Of a DNA stretch of 11,389 bases, positions 7,511 through 11,389 are shown piece by piece. The stretch comes from CAZESH01 sp964514665. GTDB lineage: Bacteria; Bacillota; Bacilli; Paenibacillales; KCTC-25726. The position numbers were made by a program, and so were the translations under genes. Where the stretch lies: positions 1 to 11,389 of the forward strand of contig CAZESH010000125.1 in assembly GCA_964514665.1 (NCBI GenBank), given 5' to 3'. The stretch's first letter is position 1. Each line of letters starts with the position of its first letter. Below the pieces are notes generated by a model, which ran no database searches, had not been told where the DNA came from, and saw only the letters and a list, made by a program, of their open reading frames with translations.

Positions 7511-7526
7511 TGTTATATTAATTAAT
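7511..7526 (+). promoter_or_regulatory. Promoter of the SDR oxidoreductase gene
   Basis: TGTTATATT (7511-7519) is an extended -10 box (TG-N-TATATT), predicting transcription start at about 7526. At the -35 position there is only CATTTT, a poor match. The operator copy 2 is centred at -41.5. The leader would be 30 bases, containing AAAGGGAG. Confidence 0.6.
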
Positions 7527-7555
7527 GAAAAAAAATAAAGGGAGTGTTCTACGCA

Positions 7556-8458
7556 ATGACAAAAAGAGTCATCGTTACCGGCGGCAGCGGCATGGCCGGC
7601 AAATGGGTCGTAAAAGATTTGGTCGACAATGGATATGAAGTTGTAAATTTGGATCGCGTGCCGATGAAGGATAACCTTGCCCGCACCGTGATTACAGATT
7701 TAACTGATTCCGGACAAGTTTTCAACGCATTATCCATGACGACGGTCGGACATGAATTCAGTCCTTCGATCCGTCCTCAGCCGATCGATGCGATCGTGCA
7801 TTTTGCCGCGATTCCACGTGTTATGACCTATCCGGACAACGAAGTATTCCGAATTAATGTAATGGGCACTTATAATGTGTTGGATGCAGCAGCTAGATTG
7901 GGAATTAAAAAGGTGATCATCGCTTCCAGCGAAACAACTTACGGTCTGGTGTTTGCTCATGATTACAGAGATCCTTTATATTTCCCGCTTGATGAGGAAT
8001 ATCCGAACAGCGAGCGTCCGCCAATGGACAGCTACGCCACTTCCAAGATAATCAACGAAGTAACCGCGAGAATGTACCACGAGCGCGATGGCATGGACAT
8101 TTATGCATTCCGTATCGGCAACGTGATCGATGTCAACGATTATGCGAATTTCCCGAAATTTTTCGCCGATCCGGAATTCAGAAGACGCATTACCTGGAGC
8201 TACATCGATGTTCGCGACCTTGCGCAAGCCTGCCGTTTGGGAATCGAGAAGGACGGTCTGGGCTTCGAAGTCTTCAACGTCGCAGCCGACGATGTATCCT
8301 CCGATCTTCCTACACAAGAGCTGCTTAACCGTTTCTACCCCAACGTTCCTGTGAAAAAAGAACTGGGAGAATTCGAAACGCTGCTGAGCAATGAAAAAAT
8401 CAAAAGAGTGCTTGGATTTAAACAAGAGCACAATTGGAGAATGTACGTTAACAAATAA
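7556..8458 (+). CDS. Extended-SDR NAD-dependent epimerase/dehydratase-family oxidoreductase
   Basis: A 300-residue Rossmann-fold enzyme of the extended short-chain dehydrogenase type. The cofactor loop GGSGMAG is at 9-15, and an acidic residue after strand 2 (D33, NLDR) favours NAD(H). The HFAAIP motif is at 82-87, the catalytic Ser region ASSETTYG at 123-130 (S125), and the Y-x3-K pair at Y160/K164 (SYATSK). These are the residues needed for sugar or sugar-acid oxidation or epimerisation. The ATG at 7556 is preferred over the in-frame GTG at 7544 because the GTG overlaps the AAAGGGAG ribosome binding site; spacing to the ATG is 11 bases. It is transcribed divergently from the transporter operon under a matching operator and ends in a terminator, so it is probably a single-gene unit of the same regulon. 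Family members include nucleotide-sugar epimerases and uronate dehydrogenases; the present substrate is unknown. Confidence 0.9.
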   Translation: MTKRVIVTGGSGMAGKWVVKDLVDNGYEVVNLDRVPMKDNLARTVITDLTDSGQVFNALSMTTVGHEFSPSIRPQPIDAIVHFAAIPRVMTYPDNEVFRINVMGTYNVLDAAARLGIKKVIIASSETTYGLVFAHDYRDPLYFPLDEEYPNSERPPMDSYATSKIINEVTARMYHERDGMDIYAFRIGNVIDVNDYANFPKFFADPEFRRRITWSYIDVRDLAQACRLGIEKDGLGFEVFNVAADDVSSDLPTQELLNRFYPNVPVKKELGEFETLLSNEKIKRVLGFKQEHNWRMYVNK

Positions 8459-8486
8459 CTTATGCATTTAGACAAGCACATTCAAA

Positions 8487-8518
8487 AAGTCGGGGACTTG
8501 CACTTCCCCGACTTCTAC
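8487..8518 (+). terminator. Terminator after the SDR gene
   Basis: AAGTCGGGGA (8487-8496) and TCCCCGACTT (8505-8514) make a 10-bp, G/C-rich stem with an 8-base loop, 28 bases after the stop codon. The following TTCTACTT is a weak U-tract, so termination may be partial; a second hairpin with a long T-run follows downstream. Confidence 0.7.
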
Positions 8519-8570
8519 TTATGATGACCCTGGAACACCACGACTGGGATGTGAAATGATGCAGATGCTG

Positions 8571-8607
8571 CACGTTTTCCAACAGCTGAAACGGTGTTTT
8601 TTTTTTT
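8571..8607 (+). terminator. Possible second terminator with an 11-T run
   Basis: CACGTTTT (8571-8578) can pair with GAAAC-G-GTG (8588-8596) with one bulged G, followed directly by eleven T (8597-8607). The stem is weak, but the T-run is the longest in the window. It would back up the stronger hairpin at 8487-8514 and insulate the regulator gene from read-through. Confidence 0.4.
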
Positions 8608-8642
8608 CTGAGCTTGCTGCAGCCTTTTACCTATTATTTCTC

Positions 8643-8671
8643 TTGATGATTGAGAGGAAAGGGCTTACAAT
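8643..8671 (+). promoter_or_regulatory. Sigma-A-like promoter of the Crp/Fnr regulator gene
   Basis: TTGATG (8643-8648), a 17-base spacer and TACAAT (8666-8671) form a good vegetative promoter. Transcription would start near 8678, giving a leader of about 37 bases. Unlike the two promoters in the divergent region it has a recognisable -35 and no GTGA-N6-TCAT site, so the regulator may be made constitutively. Confidence 0.65.
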
Positions 8672-8691
8672 AGATAATAAAAACATTATCT
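8672..8691. repeat. Inverted repeat at the start of the regulator transcript
   Basis: AGATAAT (8672-8678) and ATTATCT (8685-8691) form perfect 7-bp arms around AAAAAC, overlapping the predicted start of transcription and followed by a short T-run. It could be an operator for autoregulation or another repressor, or a weak leader hairpin. Confidence 0.45.
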
Positions 8692-8714
8692 TTTTTAGTG
8701 GGGGGGCCTTTTAT

Positions 8715-9428
8715 ATGTGGTTTGTGAAAAAAAGTGAAATATTGTCGCTCATTCCCTTTGAAAATGTGGATGAAATTCATGAAATTTTTAGCCATCATCA
8801 AACGGTTAAGAAGAATACGATTATATACCAGCCTTCGGATCCCAGTGAATATGTTTACTTGATCAAAAAGGGAAGCGTCCGGCTCATGCGTTTGGCCGAC
8901 AGCGGACAACAAATCACGCTTTCCATTCTGAAAGAGGGAATGATCTTCGGGGAGGGAGACGTACTCAATGAAAAAACGTACTCCCATTATGCGGAAACAC
9001 TTGAAAACAGCTCCATCTGCTATGTGCATAAAGCGGATTTCAAGGGCTTGTTGAAAAAATACGATGAAGTCAACAAGTTGATTTTAAACATCCTCTACCG
9101 GCGCTGGCGGGAAGCGCAGCAGCAAATCGAGAATCTCGCCTTTCACGATGTGAATAAACGACTGGCCAACATCCTGCAGCGTTTCAGCCAAGAATTCGGT
9201 CAAGAATACCATAAGAACGGCATCCAAGGAACCTTGATCAACGTTAAGATATCTCAGGATCGATTAGCCGATTTTTGCGGCACTTCCAGAGAATCGATCA
9301 ATCGCACGATCAAGGAAATGAAAAGCGAGGATTTGCTTGATTTGGACGGAAGAAATATTGTACTGAAATCGAAATTTTTTACTGCATATGGAGATTTCTT
9401 TTCCGATCAGAAAGCTTTGATTGGTTAA
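8715..9428 (+). CDS. Crp/Fnr-family transcriptional regulator
   Basis: A 237-residue DNA-binding regulator. Residues about 10-115 form a cyclic-nucleotide-binding-type beta-roll (YVYLIKKGSVRL, GMIFGEGDVLN), then the long dimer helix (about 118-160) and a winged helix-turn-helix (180-215). The recognition helix GTSRESINRTIKEM has R192, E193 and R197 in the RE-x3-R pattern that in E. coli CRP (SRETVGR) reads GTGA half-sites. The phosphate-binding cassette is atypical: where cAMP binders have Arg before Ala, this protein has SHYAE, so cAMP is unlikely as effector. Only two cysteines (C102, C188) are present, so an FNR-type iron-sulfur cluster is excluded. The start at 8715 follows a GGGGGGG tract by 7 bases; the frame is open further upstream, but that part overlaps the promoter. 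It is probably the activator of the divergent promoters next door, an inference from the matching sites. Confidence 0.9.
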   Translation: MWFVKKSEILSLIPFENVDEIHEIFSHHQTVKKNTIIYQPSDPSEYVYLIKKGSVRLMRLADSGQQITLSILKEGMIFGEGDVLNEKTYSHYAETLENSSICYVHKADFKGLLKKYDEVNKLILNILYRRWREAQQQIENLAFHDVNKRLANILQRFSQEFGQEYHKNGIQGTLINVKISQDRLADFCGTSRESINRTIKEMKSEDLLDLDGRNIVLKSKFFTAYGDFFSDQKALIG

Positions 9429-9438
9429 TCTTTAACCA
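9422..9438. repeat. Inverted repeat over the stop codon of the regulator gene
   Basis: TGGTTAA (9422-9428) and TTAACCA (9432-9438) form perfect 7-bp arms around TCT, and the left arm includes the TAA stop. It lies 24 bases before the main terminator and may contribute to it; no other role is evident. Confidence 0.4.
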
Positions 9439-9462
9439 CCATACACCCGAAACTTTGCAAAC

Positions 9463-9490
9463 AAAACCGGACTGCTCCGGTTTTTTCTTT
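9463..9490. terminator. Bidirectional terminator between the regulator and the converging permease remnant
   Basis: AAAACCGGA (9463-9471), loop CTGC, TCCGGTTTT (9476-9484), then TTCTTT and more T. It is a classic 9-bp rho-independent terminator for the plus-strand regulator gene. The A-rich left arm gives a T-tract on the other strand, so it can also stop minus-strand transcription. Confidence 0.85.
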
Positions 9491-9497
9491 TTGAATG

Positions 9498-9926
9498 TCA
9501 TCCTTTGACGGCACCCACGGTCAAGCCTTTGACAAAGTAGCGTTGAAAGAAAGGATAAGCAAATACGATTGGTCCTACCCCGATCATTGCCATCGCCATG
9601 CGCACCGTTTCCGTCGGGAAATTAAAGACCGCTCCGCTCGCCTGCGCTTGCGTGGCTGCATCGGAGTTCGAGGAAAGAAACTGGATATTGAGCGTGATGA
9701 AGATCAGGCTCAATATCCAGTCATTCCAGTAATTCAGCGTCTGCATATATACCAGGTAGAACGGAACCAACCCGCCGTTAAACAGCATGGTAAAAAACAT
9801 GAACAGGGAAAAGAAATTGCGGTACGGAAAATCCGGCCGCGAGATCGGATAGGCATAGAGCGACATCACGATTACGCTAATAATGGTTCCTACTACCGTA
9901 ACGAAAATCGATATCCCGTATGAACG
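9498..9926 (-). pseudogene. Remnant of an LplC-type carbohydrate ABC permease
   Basis: About 142 codons of a MalG/LplC-like inner-membrane permease, normally near 290 residues. Readable pieces in order are RSYGISIFVTVVGT, a membrane segment, YAYPISR, FTMLFNGGLVPFYLVY, then LNYWNDWILSLIFI, LNIQFLSSNSDAA, PTETVRMAMAMIGVGPIVFAYP and the family-typical end YFVKGLTVGAVKG. Between LVPFYLVY and LNYWNDW about 75-80 residues are missing, including the EAA loop (EAAxIDGAS) that docks on the ATPase. Between LIFI and LNIQF roughly 15 more appear lost. The first third of the gene is absent and the frame joins the truncated TetR gene. It cannot make a working permease. The open frame has no start codon with a ribosome binding site. 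Such permeases normally sit with a partner permease and a solute-binding protein; neither is here. Numbers of missing residues are estimates from remembered family members. Confidence 0.8.
9681..9720. repeat. Perfect 13-bp inverted repeat inside the permease remnant
   Basis: CTGGATATTGAGC (9681-9693) and GCTCAATATCCAG (9708-9720) are exact reverse complements separated by 14 bases. It encodes part of WILSLIFITLNIQ, next to the place where about 15 residues seem to be missing compared with relatives. Confidence 0.85.
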
Positions 9927-10168
9927 GACATGAACTGCTCTGTATCCTCCTGCTGCGAGGACTGAAGCAGCATCTTGTCGAATTTATCGAGCAGAATGGA
10001 TTGAATCGTGGAAACAAAAAGATTTTGCTTCGTCTTGAATTTGCGGAAGATGGTGATTTCCGCCACATTCGCCTCCCCGGCGATTTCCTGTGTGGTGGAT
10101 TCATTATAGCCTTTATTGGCAAATATTCGAAGGGCGGCCTTCAAAATTTGCTCCGTTTTGTCTCGCAT
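9893..10168 (-). pseudogene. Truncated TetR-family regulator (DNA-binding domain only)
   Basis: The frame encodes 91 residues against about 190 for the family. Residues 1-50 are a clear TetR N-terminal domain: MRDKTEQILKAALRIFANKG, then the helix-turn-helix TTQEIAGEANVAEITIFRKF at 25-44. Residues 51-80 begin the ligand domain (FVSTIQSILLDKFDKMLL). The last ten or so codons (after TEQFMS) overlap, in another frame, the permease remnant, so the ligand-binding domain was removed by a deletion with its junction near 9920-9935. The start at 10168 has AAAGGAG 8 bases upstream; a GTG nine bases earlier overlaps that site. The gene lies 75 bases downstream of the methyltransferase gene on the same strand. 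Some truncated TetR proteins can still bind DNA, but loss of the dimerisation domain makes function unlikely. Confidence 0.8.
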
Positions 10169-10243
10169 ATCCTGCACTCCTTTTCACCGGGCATAGCTCT
10201 GTTCTCTACTATAGCATGCTTCTTTTCGGAGCCCTATCGTCGG

Positions 10244-10876
10244 TCATTTCGATGTTTTCGGCGCATTTTCCGCTTCAACGGTAATAAATAATTTTTTGAA
10301 ATAGCTTTTCAGCTCGGTGATTTGAATACCCTCCCGCTTCAGCAGCGCTTCGGTGTCGCGGTTTAAATGGCAGCCGTCGAAAACCCTTTTCCAAACCGGC
10401 GTCAACAGATCCTGAAGCGAAGCCGCCCAGCTCTGTTCATGCCGGATATGCTCGAAAAACAGCAATCTGCCGCCGGGTTTGCACACCCGCATGATTTCGC
10501 GGATCGCTTTTTGCGGATCGGGAATCGTGCAAAAGACCAAGGTCGCCACAACGGTATCAAAGGAATTGTCCTTAAAGGGCAGTGCCTCGGCATTTCCTTC
10601 CATCACATGAATAGGCGCTTGAGCCTGTGCAGACCGTCTGAGGGCAGCCTCTCTCAATACTTCATTCGGTTCGATTGCGGTTACCTTCACCTGCCGATAA
10701 AAGGAGAAATTCACGCCTGTCCCGCAGCCGATTTCCAATACTTCGCCATGAGCTTTGCCAATCAGCTGCCGGCGGATCGTCAAAAAGCTTTTCTTTTCCA
10801 ACGGCCTCATTAGGCGATCATAGTTGTTAGCAAACCAATTGTGATTGATGATGATACCTCCGCTCCATTTTTGCAT
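10244..10876 (-). CDS. Class I SAM-dependent methyltransferase (start uncertain)
   Basis: Up to 210 residues of a Methyltransf_11/UbiE-like enzyme. Counting from 10876, motif I VLEIGCGTG is at 46-54, the acidic ribose-contact residue in AIEPNE follows, then EGNAEALPFKDNSFD (motif II region) and RVCKPGGRLLFFEHI (motif III region). The C-terminus looks complete. The substrate is unknown; relatives methylate lipids, quinones or small molecules. The start is a puzzle: GGAGGT (10861-10856) is followed at normal spacing by ATC-ATC-ATC-AAT-CAC, and no ATG, GTG or TTG is in position. The nearest in-frame ATG is 10876, without a ribosome binding site, and upstream sequence belongs to a GNAT fragment in another frame. 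Either a native ATG became ATC, an ATC start is used weakly, or the gene is inactive. The catalytic core is intact. Confidence 0.75.
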   Translation of the reverse strand: MQKWSGGIIINHNWFANNYDRLMRPLEKKSFLTIRRQLIGKAHGEVLEIGCGTGVNFSFYRQVKVTAIEPNEVLREAALRRSAQAQAPIHVMEGNAEALPFKDNSFDTVVATLVFCTIPDPQKAIREIMRVCKPGGRLLFFEHIRHEQSWAASLQDLLTPVWKRVFDGCHLNRDTEALLKREGIQITELKSYFKKLFITVEAENAPKTSK

Positions 10877-10976
10877 GTAAATGAGGACGCAATTGTTTGA
10901 CGACCGGGAATGCCGCCATGATATCCGCGTCCTCACTCATCTCTTTGACATATGCGGATAGATTTAGGGTATCCAT
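10827..10976 (-). pseudogene. 5' fragment of a GNAT acetyltransferase gene
   Basis: A 49-codon frame. Residues 1-33 (MDTLNLSAYVKEMSEDAD...FPVVKQLRPHL) match the typical N-terminus of GNAT N-acetyltransferases (xxDxxAxFPVMKQLRPHL). After RPHL the sequence turns into HAKMERRYHHQSQLVC and stops; in another frame this part is the beginning of the methyltransferase gene. About 110-120 residues including the acetyl-CoA-binding motif are gone. The start at 10976 has AGGAGGG about 9 bases upstream and overlaps the stop of the HAD gene (TAATG), so it was originally the second gene of a translationally coupled pair. The fragment cannot have acetyltransferase activity. Confidence 0.65.
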
Positions 10977-11389
10977 TATTTCTGCTCCCTCCTGCGGCTT
11001 TCTTCCAAAATCCATCTAATGTGCTCGGCCACCCCGTCTTCATCGTTGCTGGCTCCAATTCATAACATTCGCCCACAAGATAAGTCCATCTTGTTTATTG
11101 GCTTTCGGATGGCTAAATTCGAGAAAAAAATGATGTTCAAAGTAGGAGTCCGCCATAAAGTGAATATGCACTTCTTCTCCATATTTTTCAAAAATAGCCT
11201 GACGCAATGGCTCCAATTGTGCGTATGTACCAATATAGGTGACGATCAACGTATGATAGCCGTCCGGAACGGCCAATCGTTCAACCTCTCTAAATCTTGG
11301 ATCATGCGGACGGCTTGCAAAGAATTGTTGATTCCCGGTTTTTATCAATTTTTCATGCAGCACCCGTTCATTGTCATGTTCATCAAGCA
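10976..11389 (-). pseudogene. Cof-type HAD phosphatase gene with frameshifting internal deletion, 5' end outside the window
   Basis: Two pieces in different frames. From the window edge to about 11050 the frame is open and reads as the cap and second half of a Cof-like HAD hydrolase: VPDGYHTLIVTYIGTYAQ, VHIHFMADSYFE, then FLEFSHPKANKQDGL, where the Lys of motif III is in ANKQDGL. It then runs out of frame after WANVMN and stops at 11040. From about 11055 to 10976 another frame reads ASNDEDGVAEHIRWIL...REQK and stops, the usual C-terminal end of the same family (SNDEDGVAxxI). About 50 residues between them, including the metal-binding GDxxND motif IV, are missing. The catalytic DxD would be outside the window. 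Family recognition is from memory and fairly firm; the enzyme as encoded would be inactive. Its stop overlaps the GNAT start codon. Confidence 0.7.

Noticed and set aside
8556..8714. Upstream extension of the Crp/Fnr gene by 53 codons
   Set aside because: The extension covers the -35/-10 promoter, an 11-T run and a hairpin, and the Crp fold begins after Met at 8715, which has a ribosome binding site.
9495..9923. 142-codon plus-strand frame opposite the permease remnant
   Set aside because: The minus-strand frame has clear permease motifs up to the conserved VKGLTVGAVKG end; the plus frame is its shadow.
9877..10122. 81-codon minus-strand frame overlapping the TetR fragment
   Set aside because: It is another frame of the TetR gene, with low-complexity Ser/Arg-rich composition and no ribosome binding site.
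1..11389. CRISPR array, tRNA or rRNA genes, insertion sequence ends, transposase or phage genes
   Set aside because: I saw no regularly spaced repeats, no tRNA-like cloverleaf and no transposase or integrase motif, so the damage in 9.5-11.4 kb is not obviously due to a mobile element.

Overview
This window looks like chromosomal DNA of a low- to mid-GC Gram-positive bacterium (Firmicutes). A Paenibacillus-type organism is my best guess. The reasons are strong AGGAGG-type ribosome binding sites in front of nearly every gene, GTG and TTG starts, A/T-rich sigma-A-like promoters, a lipobox lipoprotein, an aldo/keto reductase of the Bacillus YhdN type, and a remnant of an LplC-type sugar permease, a family that is very abundant in Paenibacillus. 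The taxonomic guess is inference; no rRNA or species marker is present.

Region 1 (about 1-7370, all on the minus strand) is a seven-gene catabolic operon. In order of transcription it encodes an RbsC-type permease, an RbsB-type lipoprotein binding protein, a double-domain RbsA-type ATPase, an Asp/Glu-racemase-fold protein, an iron-type alcohol dehydrogenase, a small cupin and an aldo/keto reductase, and it ends in a hairpin with a T-tract. Region 2 (about 7370-7555) is the divergent control region. Region 3 (7556-8458, plus) is an extended-SDR (epimerase/dehydratase family) oxidoreductase gene followed by a terminator, and then a Crp/Fnr-family regulator (8715-9428, plus) with its own promoter and terminator. 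Together they look like one system: a high-affinity importer for an unidentified sugar, polyol or sugar acid, plus redox and isomerisation enzymes acting on it. No kinase or aldolase is present.

The main new observation is in the divergent region. Two near-identical 14-bp sites (GTGACGCA-A/C-GTCAT, 13 of 14 bases the same) lie in opposite orientation with centres 73 bp apart. Each is centred exactly at -41.5 relative to a good -10 box (TATAAT for the operon, TGTTATATT for the SDR gene), and each promoter lacks a recognisable -35. This is the textbook Class II layout of a Crp-type activator. The Crp/Fnr protein encoded next door carries the RE-x3-R recognition-helix pattern that reads GTGA half-sites. 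A weaker third site with a plausible -10 lies just upstream of the aldo/keto reductase gene.

Region 4 (9498-11389, minus strand) is a graveyard of deletion-damaged genes: an LplC-type permease that has lost its 5' end and internal parts, a TetR regulator cut off after its DNA-binding domain, a SAM methyltransferase whose start region is joined to the first 33 codons or so of a GNAT acetyltransferase, and a Cof-type HAD phosphatase with a frameshifting internal deletion. The first 9.4 kb looks intact, so the contrast is sharp. A perfect 13-bp inverted repeat sits inside the permease remnant.
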